NCBI RefSeq assembly: GCF_000344685.1
Contig: NW_006920410.1
Coordinates: 286,740 to 350,739, forward strand
DNA: 64,000 bases
Source: Gloeophyllum trabeum ATCC 11539
Taxonomy: Eukaryota > Basidiomycota > Agaricomycetes > Gloeophyllales > Gloeophyllaceae
Direction: 5' to 3'
Both the position numbers and the translations under genes were made by a program. The notes below the pieces were generated by a model, which ran no database searches, was not told the DNA's origin, and was given only the letters and a program-made list of their open reading frames with translations. Below are positions 20,893 through 33,167 of the stretch, in pieces. The first letter of the stretch is position 1. Every line of letters begins with the position of its first letter.

Positions 20893-23187
20893 ATGCCCGC
20901 CGCGCCCAAGCTCGAGCCGAATCGGCGGAGGTCGCTCTCGGACCCCTTCGAGCGCGTCATGCAGCCCCCCGAGGACGAAACCATGAACGAACGCGAGCGG
21001 CGGCTCCAGGCCGAGGCCCACGCAAAGAAGGTCAGCGACGGAATTGACGAGATGATCAGGCAGGAGAGAAAGGAACGGATGAAAAAGAAAGAGGTCAAGG
21101 TCCTCCTGCTCGGCCAGAGCGAGAGCGGCAAGAGCACCACCCTCAAGCGTGAGTACGCCCTTATATTCCCCCACCCCCCGCGTGCATCAGTACCTGCCGA
21201 TTGCAGGGCGGTACGAGGGCCCAGCAAGGCGGTGTCCATCTGTGAAATGCAGCTGAGCCCGCAACATGCTATGGACCCTTCTTACCGGCTTGCAGGGCAG
21301 GGCTGATCGCAACTGGGCATGCGCTGATGCATCTCCGACCGCGGCTAACGCACTTGCCCTACTTGCCCTTGCCTTATCGCAGAGTTCCAGCTTCTGCACA
21401 CTCCCGCGGCCTTCCGCGCAGAGCGGATGGCGTGGCGGTCCGTGATCTACCTCAACTTGGTCCGCTCGATACGGCGGTGAGTCCTCATCTCTCCGGGTTC
21501 CCAGCGCGCGACTATATGGGTCACCACCACCGCGCGCAGGATACTCGAAGCGATCTCCCCCGAGCCCGAGGCGAGCAGCGCGACCGGCGACGACGCGCCG
21601 GACGACGCCGAGTCCGTCGCGTCGCTCATCATCTCGTCGAACGGGAACCCGCGCAGCTACGCCGTGCCCAACTACGAGCGGTACGCGTCGCGCCTGGCGC
21701 CGCTCACGCGGCTCGAGGAGCGGCTGTCGCGGCAGCTCTCGTCGCCCGACGAGGACGAGCCGACGCACACGGACCCGGCGTACGCGTCCGCGTCCGCGTC
21801 CTCGGTGAGCCTCGCGCCGACGTCGCCCGCGTCGTCGAGCAGCAGCTCCGGCCCGTCGTCGCCCGCGCCCGCGCCGCAGCTCTCGCCGTCCGCGTCGAGC
21901 GCGACGGCGCACACGCTGAAGAGCATGGCGTCGGAGGTGTCCGTGCACACGCACAGCAACTGGAAGAAGGTGTTCTCGTTCGGCGGGCGGCCGAAGGGCG
22001 GGGACACGAACGAGCTCGTCGGGTGGTGGGAGGACCCGGACGACCCGTGCCATGTGCTCTACGCGTGCGCGCCGGCGATGATGGAGCTGTGGAGGGATAA
22101 GACGGTGCGGTGGATATTGGACCAGAAGCGCATACGGCTGGAGGAGAGCAGTGGGTTGTGAGTGATTGTGTACGGTTGGAAGCGGTGACCGTCCTGATTC
22201 CCCTTCGACGTAGTTATCTGGACGAGATCGACCGAATAACGGCCAAGAAGTACATTCCCACTGATGGTGCGCACTTCTATACTGTCATTTTCCGCTTCGT
22301 ATGCTCATCGTGCTCAGAGGACGTCCTGAAAGCGCGGCTGAAGACGCTAGGGGTCATCGAGCACTCGTTTATGCTCTCACACGGGCTTGTTCGCGGCGTG
22401 GAGTGGAAGATCTACGACGTGGGTGGGGCGCGGAGCCAGCGGCAAGCGTGGGCGCCGTACTTTGAGGACGTGAATGCTATTATTTTCTTGGCGCCAATAA
22501 GCGCGTTTGACCAAGCGCTCGCCGAGGTGTGTTATTTCGTTTGTACTTTACATGGGGACGAGCTTCGTGTTGACAGTCTGCGCTGTAGGATCCTCGAGTG
22601 AATCGGCTGGAAGACTCGCTATTACTTTGGAAGTCGGTGGTTTCAAATAAACTGCTGGCGAATGTGAATATAGTGCTGTTTCTGAACAAGTGCGACCTGT
22701 TGAAGGTAGGTTTGATGTTTCCAACCCCGCCGGCCGTGCTTCCTGATTTGAGAACTGCAGGCAAAACTGGAGAGCGGCATCCAGTTGAACCAACACTTGT
22801 TTTCGTATGGTGACAGACCAAACGATTACGAGTCTGTTCGGAAATGTATGTGGTCCTCCGTCCCACTTGCTCTGCAGCGGTTAAATCAAAGTTTCTGTAG
22901 ACTTCTACAATAAGTTCGGTTTGATGCATCAGAACCATACTCCCAACAGAGACCGAGAGTTGTACAGTAAGTCCCTCTGCCACATAAAACGATGCTCTCC
23001 ACCCACGTCCGTATCCCTCAGTACATTTTACGTCCGTAACTGATACAAGGAGGACTCATACTATCATCAATAATGGTACGTCTCGCCTGCCCCGCCGACC
23101 GCCGATGTATGCTGACGCGCTCCCGTTCCTCCGCTAGTACGGGATATCATCCTGAAAGCCAACCTGAAGGATATCCAATTGATTTAA
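20893..23187 (+). CDS. Divergent heterotrimeric G-protein alpha subunit
   Basis: Ten exons: 20893-21148, 21383-21476, 21540-22157, 22214-22266, 22318-22526, 22589-22705, 22761-22845, 22901-22966, 23022-23075, 23138-23187 (533 aa, against about 350-360 for standard G-alpha). Motifs in order: P-loop LLGQSESGKSTTLK; switch I VLKARLKTLGVIEHSF, keeping the catalytic Arg and Mg-binding Thr; switch II DVGGARSQRQAW; NKCD at VLFLNKCDLL; C-terminal TSVTDT in place of the usual TCAT; end NLKDIQLI. The glutamine needed for GTP hydrolysis (DVGGQ) is alanine. A Ser/Pro/Ala-rich insertion of roughly 130 residues lies in the helical domain. No N-terminal MGxxxS myristoylation signal or nearby Cys is seen. 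It is a membrane-signalling GTPase of an atypical fungal class with probably altered turnover. Confidence 0.9.
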
Positions 23188-24848
23188 TAATCCCCCTCAT
23201 GCAACGTACGACATGCCGGCGATTGCTCCCGGTGGCTGGCTCATGATCGCCCTTATTCGCGTCTACTTTACCCACCTGGCCCGCCCACCTTATTCATCCA
23301 GACAGCGGCGCCGCCCCTAATCAATCCATACGCGGGACAGTCCTCTCCATACCATTCCATCCCATTCCAGCCTACTTGGCACCCACTCAAAGCCGAATTC
23401 GATGCCACCCTTGCCCGCACTCCGTCCTCGACTCGCCCGTGCCAACGCGCCGTTTTGTATCCTACGCTTCGATGTTTTCTTTCTTGTGATGCTTTGTATT
23501 CGCTGTCCTTGAACTCACACTCGAACTCGTTGTATTCAACTCCCATTCTCATTTGTCCTTCCTCCTTTCGCCGTTGACGTTTATCGACCTCGCGAGCGGT
23601 GAGTGGTCGAGCTGCGTACGTTTGACTCTGAGTGGTGGTTTCCCGGCTGATGCAGGTCCTGGTGGAGTCTGTCGATGTAGATATCGGTGGTACACAACAA
23701 ACTGTATTGTACACTCTCTCGCTCTCTTTCGTACTTTTGGACTACATGCAAAGAACATCCAAGCCTCTTTCCTTGAGCTCGGTACCTGTAGCGAGCCGCG
23801 GCATATTTGGCTTTTTGCCTCCGGCAGACGGTACAAGGTTGTGATGGATCGAGGCGCTGGCGCTCCCCGTGCCCCGCCGTGGCAGTTGCATCCACATCGA
23901 CCACGCTATTCGTGAGCCGCCGTTGGCAGCCTCGGCATAGCTCGTCGAGGCGAACAGAATTTTCGACCGAATGCGCCCCTCTCTCCCCCGAGTCCCCCTG
24001 GCGCTTATTTTACCCTAACCACCGAGCCTCTTGAGTGGTGCTAGTGCACGCAGCGTCGGGACCGCTCGGGAAGTCGACGGATTTACAGGGTTGGCGAGAA
24101 GTGCGAATCCATAACCATCCGATGGATTCATTGCTATTCATTGGGCAGTTCATATCAAACCTCAACATCAGACCTGATGGACGGAGGTGCCGGAAATACA
24201 GTACTGTACATGGGGACACACGCCGGGATGGCTATGCTGCGAGTGATCAAATCTATCAGTGTCATAGTTGCTGACGACGGAATGGGAACCACGATGCCAG
24301 TCTCTTGAGCAGAATCATGGACGTTCGTCATATGTCTTCGCTGACGCCTGTGGGTGGCGGGGCGGACAGAATCAGTAACAGTGCGCGGGATGCACACGCC
24401 TTGCCCCTCTCCTACCTTGGACGGGACAATACAGCAGACTTCGGGTAAAGATCGTTGTTCCAGTGTGCTCTAAAATTGCAGCTAGATGCAGTGCGTCGGA
24501 AAGATGCCGCTGTCCCCGAACTATTGATTGATATGAAGGAGACGGTCAGAGGGATGTCAGCGCCAGGCTACCTTGGTCTCCCCCACCACTGGTGGGCTGC
24601 ATCCTCGTCCTTCTTACTAGACCTCTTTAATGTCACCCGTAATGCGAGGCATGTCCTGGAGACGTGCGACGACCTCAGACATGGATAGCTCAGCTGGTAT
24701 GGTGAGTAGCATAATCATCACTTGATTGAGTGCCTTCTAAGTTTGACCGTCCCATAGTTTCCCTCTGATTACTTGATCATCTCGGGCTTATCTGTCGTGT
24801 TTCGGCTCATAAGGAGCTGAGCAGCAGAAGACAGGTGTTTCCCCTTCT
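23188..24848. other. Intergenic, 1.7 kb, no gene confirmed
   Basis: Spacer between the G-alpha gene and the mucin-like gene. A first exon with a signal peptide for the mucin-like gene was sought at 24280-24850 but not found with confidence. Confidence 0.45.
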
Positions 24849-24890
24849 GCCCAGCATGCGTCCGAGTCCCCTACCGCTACACATGCTTTA

Positions 24891-27800
24891 ATGACTTCCT
24901 CCGCTGTCGAGTCCAAGGCACCTACGCCCACTTCGATGCAGGCACCGTCCGCTTCTCACAATGCCGCTCCTTCGAACTCCCCTGTCACTTCAGTGAAAGC
25001 AGAGGAACCTACTGCTAACCCTACAGTATCATCTTCTAGTAAAGCTCCCCCCGCTAAGACTTCCGATGCAGCCCCTGAGTCTTCCCTGGCTCACTCATCT
25101 TTCGCAGCAGCTCCGAGTTCCGAGTCTTCAGCGCCTGGTCGTGGTGCAACTACGACTGCGGTGGCCCCGGCAACGGAGAGCAAGACGACGAACCCCGGAT
25201 CGGATCGGTCGTCTTCTCCCACAGATACCGGAGGACCGACTGCTCCAGTGTCGACTGCCGTATCGTCTGCTGCTGCTCCTCGTTCTACAGCTTCAGCCGT
25301 CGAGAGCAAGTCGTCCAACCCTGGTGCCAATCCGTCGTCCTCGGCCGCAGATACCAGGGGGCCGACTGCTTCAGCGTCAGATTCAAAGCCGACCACTTCC
25401 CCTTCTCATTCCACGGTTTCAGCCATAGAGAGTAAGTCGACCAACCCTGGCTTCCCGTCATCCTCGGCCACAGATACCACAGAACCGACTTCGGTGTCAG
25501 ATGCTAAGCCGTCCGCTGCTCCTTCGCGCACCTCAACTTCGGTTTTGCCTGGAACTACTTCGTCGGACCTTCTGGGATCTTCGAGCGTAGTGGTAGATCG
25601 GACATCCACTGACCGTACTCCGCAGTCCAGCAGTGCAACTCAGGAACGTGGGACGTCGTCATCCGGTCCATCGACCACGGCTACACAGCTATTGAATTCC
25701 CCGTCCATTGATCATCCTACACCACCCTCGACGACACCCACTGATCCGGAGACCAAGCTGCCTGGTCCCACGGGCACTGGAACATCCGTTGCAGACCCTA
25801 CTTCGGGCAGTGGTAACAGCCAGGGGGGTCACGCGACATCTTCCTCCGCGCCTTCCGTTTCTCAATGGAATCATAAGTCGACGGCTTCCGGTTCGACGAC
25901 AGGGTCTGAAGAGAGTGCATCGATTACTGCAGGATTGGAGAGTGAAACGACTGCCGCGTCGCATACTGTACCAAAGGCGAAAACACCTACGCCGTCTTCT
26001 GCGACTACGCAAGGTAAGGGAACGGGGACCCCAACCGGCATTTCCGGGCAGCATACATCGAGCACGGGTCATGGACTGAGCAAGTGGTTCGGCCAGTTTC
26101 CCACCCCCGGGAGCAGCACATCCACTCTTCCGCACCCGTCGCCTCCGATATCGGTTGCCTCAATCCCTTCAGGGAATCCTTGGGGGATCAGTAGCTCGGA
26201 GGGGCTTCCAGGAGGCGGGAACGGCGGACACTCGACGGCGACTTCTTCCAAAGCAATGGAATCTAGCAAAACGCAGTCCGCTCCTGACTCATCCACACAG
26301 CCCGATGGAGGGAATCTGAACACGTCCGCAGCGCGCACTACTCAGAGCGCCGGGACTGGCAAGGTCACTCAGACGCCATTCACAACTACAAGGGGTGGAC
26401 TCGGAGGATGGGATCCCACGAACTGGTGGCCAACATCCAGCCTTCCTACTTTTTCGGTGCCTACACCTCCCTCATATAATACCCGTACCGAAGGAAATGG
26501 TGCTGGAGGTCACCAACCTACCTCTTCTGCGCAGGTAACCGAGACAGATCCCGTCAAGTCTGCAGACCCAGCTTCATCTCATCCCATCGTTCCCTCTGGG
26601 ATCCCCAATCCATTCTCACCCCCCTTTTCTTTGCCCGGCGCCCCTACGAGAGATACGTTTGAACCACACCTCCCAACATTTTCAATCCCAGCTTCAGTGC
26701 CATTGTCGTTGCCGATTCCCAATACCACGGATAGGTCTACACCTGATCCGACCGATCTGCCCAGTACCGCGGGGCCGGCACCGGGATCGCTGTCTAAGCC
26801 TTTTGGGTTGCCTACCCCAAGTGCAGGAGGCGGCTCTGGTGAGCCCAATCCGCTCAGTATCCTATCTTCTATTTTCCACCCGTCCATCCCTACCCCTCCG
26901 TTTGCCCCTGAAAGTACCAAGGAAGGTTTCAACCCCCAGCCTACTGAGCCAGTGTCGTCCGCGGAGAGCTCCCCTCAATCGACGTCTCCTCCATTACAGA
27001 CGTCGGAGTCGCTTGGAGGAGGCAACCCCAACGGAGGTTTCTCCACCGGAAAGACTACATTACGGACAGCGACGACCACCGGTTCACCAGAACCACCGGC
27101 CAGCTCAGGGAACGTGGCTACTGCTCCGAATGGGCAGCCGGTTTCCGCGAACCCCGGATCTGGGTCGACGCAGTTTCGAGCTGGATCCACTACTCAGTCA
27201 AGCCCAGCGAACCCGGCTCAGTCTCAGTCAACCCAGTTGATCCCGGGACCATCCAACCCAGCTCCTTCTGAAAGTGCAACCGTCAATACGCCGGCTGGGT
27301 CCGCATCTAACCCCGCCTCAAACCCCGTGCAGACCGCGAGTCCCACGAGAGCGGGCGGCATTGCAGCTGCAGGGACGACCTCTGATTTTTCCAGCACCGT
27401 CTTCGTTGCTTCGGCGACTACCGTAAATCTGGGATCAGCAAGTAGTACGGTGACGAGTGTATCTCGGAGGTGCGTACAATCCTCACTCATCTGTTTCAAG
27501 TGTCTGACATACGCTCGGTAGTAACGCCATAAATGTTGCAAACACAAACACCTCGACACAGAAGCTCACCACCAAGATCCTTCCTACTACTATCGTGTCG
27601 TCAAGCGTCTTCAGTTCGGATGGGCATTTGACAACGAGTGTGACAAGCATTGCCACCGAGACCGCACAAATATCGACGTTGCCTGCAGGCCCGACGAGCA
27701 CTGGGTACGTCACTGATCCTAAGTGATACTTCGTCTATCGTGCTGAAGACTTCTACCCTCACAGACTCTCCGAGGGCTCCGGCGCTAATCAGGGCGCTAT

Positions 27801-28551
27801 CATCGGGGGCGCTGTAGGCGGCGTCGTGTTCCTTGTCGTCCTTCTGCTCCTTGTGTTTATGGCATTACGAAGAAGACGCAAAGCGAGCTCGCTCGCGGCC
27901 ACATCTCCCACCTTCGTACCAAGAGGTCCGCTTGATCCGGAGAGGGGATCGGTCTCAGGAGATTCCATCGCCAGTACCATGACGGAAATACCACGCATCC
28001 ATTTGCCCATACTTGGTGGCTCGTCAGAGGGTACCCTTGCTTCCATGAGGGATCCGTTCCGCGATCCACAAGACCATTCGGCGATGACTACCGTACCTTC
28101 TCCTATCCCCCTGACATCTCCGATAGAGCGACGTCAATCGCTGACTGCTCGACTTGAATATGCTCCTGCGTCGATTGGGGACGCTGCGACAAACCCCTTC
28201 CTAGATCCCGCGAATCAACTAGTGTACCCTTTAGTAGATCGTCCCGGACCGCCCAGCGCATGGAAAGGTGTAGCCACGTCTGAAGCAGGGCTGGACAATC
28301 AAGTGAACAGATTATCGGCAGCTTCATCGAACTCGTCCGTGTCAAGTAGCGGTCCTCCAAGCGCATGGAAGGCCCTATTGAGTGCTCCTCCGGACAACAG
28401 CGGGCCGTTAGGTCCCAGCCGCCTGTCAGCGGCCTCTTCTGCGGTTTCTAGTGAAATGCCAAGTAGCGCCTCCCTGGTGAGTTACTCCTCTTCTCCATCT
28501 GAGATAAGCCGACTAAATCTTCTCCCGAAACAGGTTGGAATAGCGGTGTAA
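24891..28551 (+). CDS. Mucin-like single-pass membrane protein (possible cell-wall/stress sensor)
   Basis: Three exons: 24891-27469, 27522-27704, 27765-28551. The ectodomain is about 900 residues of Ser/Thr/Pro-rich, presumably O-mannosylated sequence. It ends in GSGANQGAIIGGAVGGVV, a strongly hydrophobic helix (FLVVLLLLVFMAL) and the stop-transfer RRRRK. The cytoplasmic tail of about 240 residues repeats GPPSAWK and RLSAASS. This architecture is that of fungal mucin/Mid2-type surface sensors, and also of many unassigned surface mucins. No signal peptide follows ATG 24891. In-frame Ser/Thr-rich codons continue upstream to an acceptor at about 24834, so a first exon with the signal peptide is probably missing from this model. 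Three ectodomain units share xESKxxNPGxxxSSSxxDT. Confidence 0.75.
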
Positions 28552-28795
28552 TTTCTTGTCATCCTGTTGTATACGATCCGATATTTACTTGCGGACGATG
28601 GCGTTATTTATTCATTACGGACACGTACGTGGGTGTATTAGCATGGTGAAGTGCGCAATTCGTAGTATGAGGTGGGATGCCCCTCAGCCGGGCATACAGT
28701 GTGGACCAACTTCCCGCATGTGCACGATGTGGCAAGCGTGCGTCAATATACCACACATACTAAGTAGTTGAACAGATGGCAAACCACGTATGTAT
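28552..28795. other. Convergent 3' interval between the mucin-like gene and T2
   Basis: About 240 bp separate the two stop codons. No gene. Both 3' untranslated regions and terminators must lie here. Confidence 0.6.
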
Positions 28796-30891
28796 CTACG
28801 CCGAATCACTCTCCTTCTTCTCCATGACCTCACGCACCTCCACCGAACCAGAGTCTGCACTGGCGTCCTTTTCATGGTTTGGTTCGTCCACTTTGTCGAA
28901 TAATTGTGGTCGCCAGCCGTATGAATTCCATGGTTTGATGTTCGCTCGATACATCTCATCCACCTATATACGATCAGAAGATAGACGGGTCATATCACAA
29001 AGGTCACGTACTTCTTCAAGCTGGAGCCCCTTCGTCTCTGGTATGCATATGTATACGTATACGAAACCAAATATCAAGACTCCTGCGAAAATCAGCAGCA
29101 CTAGAGGTCCTATGTCGGCGGCGATACGAGGGGAGAAGAACGACAGCAAAAAGTTCCATATCCAATCTGTAGACACATCCCGTTAATAACCCGTAAAATC
29201 ATATTAGTCATTATGATGGCCACCGTACTTGAGGCGCTACCCAGTGCGATTGATTTAGGCCTAACTCTGAGGGGGAAACTCTCCCCGAGGTAAACCCACG
29301 GAGTTGGTCCCCAAGATAAAGAGAAGGAAAAGACGTGGAGGACTGCGAATGCGATGAGTGTATCTCCTCCGGACTTGTTCCGCGCCGTAAGCTGGCTGGT
29401 AGGGGTGCCACTAGGAGCTAATGTGAAGTGGCCCACAAGTCCAGCAATTATGGCGCAGGCCGCTTGCAGGGCCGCACCGATTAGTAAAGACTGAGAGAAG
29501 TGATGAGCTAGTCAAGAGGGGAGATATTTTTCAATACGCACATCTCTACGTCCCCAGTATTCTATGAGATAGAGGGCGGGAAATGTCCCAACTACTGACA
29601 CAGCGCCAAGGATCGTCTGAATTGAGTACGGATCAAGTCTGCATGGGGTCAGTGCCTCAGTCGGTTGGAAAATGGAACGAGAGACTTACGTTGTTCCAGC
29701 ACTCTTGAAGAATGTATCTCCGTAGTAGTCTGGCCAATGATAAGTTAGTGAGACCGTGAAGAGGAGAGACCTCCTATAGCTCACAGTAGAAATTCTGCCC
29801 ATTAAGTTGTTGAATAGCTTGCAGCATGATTCCGTTGAGCGTCCTGAACCATAACTTATTCCTCGTCGAGAAGCACTCCAGCCATCCCGCCTTGCCTCCC
29901 TCGTTCTCGGCCTTTATACCGTATTCCAACTCTTCGACAATCTCCATGACTAAGGGATCGTCGATATCCACGGAGTTCATTTGAGCGATCACCTTGCGAG
30001 CCTTGTCTCGACGACCAGTGCCGAGGAGGTGGCGCGGCGACTCAGGAAGGAAAAACATTCCGGAGAGAAGGATGAGGCCCCAACACATCTGCAGCCCAAC
30101 GGGTATGCGCCAGGAGCCGGAGTTGTTGAGATGATGTGAGCCGAGCTCTATGACATAACTTATGAATATGCTGTAAGCATAATAGCATGTATCAGTACCC
30201 AACTACGCGACGTCTACGGCTATCTATAAGTAATGTACTCACCCGCTGATAACCTGGATCTGGTAAACGACCAGTAGTGCACCGCGGATGGCCTTGGGTA
30301 CAGTCTCCCCATTATACAGGGGCACAATCGCAGACATGGCACCTACTCCAAGACCCGCAATGAAGCGACCTATGACAAGCTGCACTATAGATCGATTGGT
30401 GGCAGTCTGGATGGCAGTTCCAACGGTGAATATGCCACTCCAGAACAGGAGCGAGCCTCTGCGGCCGAACCTATCCGACGTAAAAGCCTGGCATAGCGAG
30501 CCAACGAATGTACTTGAAGCAAACGCAGTATCATGTCAGAAGATTACGCGTGAGCAGTAAGGACGGTCTACGTACCCGGCCGATAGTAGGGACGTGATTA
30601 TTGACGACCGTGAGCTTGTGAGTACTCTTGCCCCTGGAGGACCCTGTCCAAAGCGGTCTATGAAGTCATCCATGATAAGGCATCCCTGGTGATCAGAAAA
30701 CTCAGTGGAGTGTATGGGAGTAAAGAACGAAGCGACCTACTGAGATGACACCCATGTCATAGCCGAATAGAAATCCGCCTGGAATAATATTCTATCAGTG
30801 CTAGGATGGTACGTATTCCTGAAGATATGCGCTTACCGAAGGCGATGAATACAGCCATTATAATGGCCTTATTGTTCGTTGAAAGCCTCAT
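28796..30891 (-). CDS. MFS hexose transporter T2 (HXT/Rgt2-like)
   Basis: Ten exons on the minus strand: 30837-30891, 30741-30778, 30576-30685, 30243-30512, 29785-30170, 29690-29729, 29542-29638, 29229-29490, 29012-29166, 28796-28963 (526 aa). Family blocks: GGFLFGYDMGVIS, RFIAGLGVGAMSAIVPLYNG, FFLPESPRHLLG, QQLNGQNFYYYGDTF, WGPTPWVYLGESFPLR, IPETKGLQLEEV. It is a plasma-membrane hexose/monosaccharide proton symporter or facilitator. Exon lengths 38, 110, 270, 40, 97 and 155 are identical to T1, so these two share all nine intron positions. All donors are GT. No lesion is visible. The cytoplasmic tail is acidic (VEVREVMEKKESDSA). Confidence 0.93.
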
Positions 30892-30989
30892 GCTGGAACA
30901 AAAGCGCGCCTCGCCAAAGCAAGGTTAAGCAAAAGGTGTCAAGTTCACCCTGATAGACGGGTGAATGGAAAGGTTCGCAATCGACGGGG

Positions 30990-30996
30990 TTATATA
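30990..30996 (-). promoter_or_regulatory. TATA box of transporter T2
   Basis: TATATAA on the minus strand about 100 bp upstream of the T2 start codon. Confidence 0.45.
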
Positions 30997-30999
30997 CGT

Positions 31000-33167
31000 T
31001 CTGTGTATCAGCAGGTCATCTGTGGGAGCACGGTGAGGTATCAAGCATTCTTCGAAGTTGGAGAGAGGTATTTTCGTAGGCTGAAAGCGTCATGGGGTGA
31101 ACCCTACAGTCGATCTAAGCACCAAAGGGTGTTTCGACGGAGCTCCATCGCCCTGGATGAGCCGTTGTATTTTTGCATCGAACGTCTCGGACCTTTACCT
31201 CCCATTCCAGGAGAGTGGCAAGTCAGATTTTGCTATACACTAAGTCTTCTATTGTGCTGGATCCGGGCCGGCCAACTTCGCAACTTTCAGACTGGAAGTA
31301 CTGCGAAAAACGATTCATGTATGCTCAATGAATGCAACAAGTGCCGCACTCAACTTGCGTTCGGCTGGAGGCCATCTGCTAATGGTGACTTTCGCCTTCA
31401 AGGACCAAAGTAAGAGGCAGCTACCGTTTACGGCACCTCCATTATCAGTACGCCAAGTAGCTAATAAGTAGCACAGTCAGTTCATCCCGAATCCCAAAAC
31501 CCACCGACCGGCAGCTTCGATTCTTGGCATACGTGCATTCATGGTTGGTAGTGAGCCTGAGCCTCCGACATCCCTCTAGACATACGGAACTCGATTCCTA
31601 GTATATGGAGAGCTGTGCGCGACACGGAGTTGAATGGCCCACAGGAAAGTCAGGTGGCTCCTTACCAGTGTCTTCGAATTCGGCAGCAGATGCAATCGAA
31701 GAGGAACGCTGGATTCAAGCTCCCCTTAAGCGGACAGAGTACTAGTAAACTAATCTTAAATTCTCGAACCTAGCTCGAGTTTCCGTTGAAGGATCTCGGG
31801 ACGAATTGTGAGGTCCCTGCGACGCGTCATTGGGGAACACACGAATCCGAAAATTGTGGCATAGTGTCGAACGGTACTTTGAGTGTTTGTGCTCCCAAAC
31901 CAGTAGTTCCAGTAGGCCGGAAGCACACTGGAAGGGCGTCATGTATACCGCTGTATTTGCTATCGTCGTTGCAGAAGAAGAAATGTGCCAGTCATGTTGT
32001 GGCTATTACGCGAATGTGGGAACTCAAGGATCCAAGATTTACCCGCACTGATACTACTACGTTGTGGGTACTTTGTGCTATCATCATCGTTGACGTTGGT
32101 ATCTGCCTGTTATGTATTTTGGGAGTGTGCGATGAGTGAGTGCTTATAGTTACTGTATCGACTTCAGCAAATTCTCCTAGTTTCCGTGCCTGCCTCGGCT
32201 GCTCCTAGCGGCGACTTGAAGACTCGAATCCTCCCGCTCTTTGCTCTTCCATGGAGACACTCTCTGCTAGGCGGTTTGACAAACCCGTAAAGCTCGATCC
32301 TTGAGCACCAGTACTTCGACCAAGGTGCTTAAGGAGAGAGCTTTCCTAGGCCGTCAGCCAGAGGCTATTTGCAGGGCTAGGTTATGAATCAGGTATGTTC
32401 TGGGAATGTCGACGATCTCTGCTTCTCTTCGTGAAGCCATGGTTATTCTATTCCATCACCTGGTCTGTGCGTTGACGTACATAGACCGCAATCCTCGCCT
32501 GTCGCGGCCCGTGAAGCTTGACGGATTGGAGTAGGATCCGCTCAGCTAGCACGCCATTCGCCCTCTTCTGTGTGCAGTCATCCATGCGTCGACCGGTCGT
32601 TTCTTCCGAGCACGCTGCCGTTGGATCATGGGTGCCTGCACACCGTCCTTGCTTATGAGCGCATGAGCGCAATTGCGAGAAGAGAGCCCATTCTCTGACT
32701 GCTCTGATATAACGCATTGGTTTCATCGTGCTCATGTTCTTCGCCTGGATTTCCCCAACTTTCGAAGGGCCACACCTGATAACGATGCCAGTACTCTTCC
32801 AGACGAGGCAACATTGCAATTGGATCCCGTGCCGAGCTTACAGCTGTGCTGCTGCATTCTCCTGTCCTCCTGCTTTGTCTTGCCTCATCCTCATCTGGTC
32901 ATGCCAAGCTGGCCTCCTCGCTGCGTGGTGTCGAACTGACAAGTCAATCGCGTAAACACAATGCTTGCTGCGTGTACCTTGGGCCGGATTCGAACATGGG
33001 AGTCCATGCCTAGCTATGTGCCTTTCCGACGTCATCAGTATCCGCCCTTGACAGTTCTGTATCCGCCGGCCCTGCCCACAGCTTTCAGTCAATTCAAAGT
33101 CGGCTTGCTATACACCACTACCCGGCCGGTGAGACACCATTCCGTATTGTAAACTGTCACGACTCTC
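31000..33167. other. Intergenic, 2.2 kb, no gene recognised
   Basis: Divergent interval between T2 (minus) and the membrane-anchored unknown (plus). The 150-codon frame at 30961-31413 overlaps the T2 promoter and shows no motif. A TTCGAAT T-loop-like string near 32992 does not fold into a tRNA. Confidence 0.5.

Noticed and set aside
21187..22053. 288-codon minus frame rich in Arg
   Set aside because: Antisense of the G-alpha exons; Arg/Ala composition is typical of GC-rich shadows.
23581..23904. Minus frame containing CTVCRRQKAKY, reminiscent of a Zn2Cys6 start
   Set aside because: Only two spaced cysteines precede unrelated sequence; no full C6 motif and no exon partners.
30961..31413. 150-codon plus frame
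   Set aside because: It overlaps the T2 promoter, lacks any motif, and has no splice structure.
32975..33030. tRNA-like TTCGAAT T-loop on the minus strand
   Set aside because: The flanking stems do not pair and no 5' acceptor complement exists.
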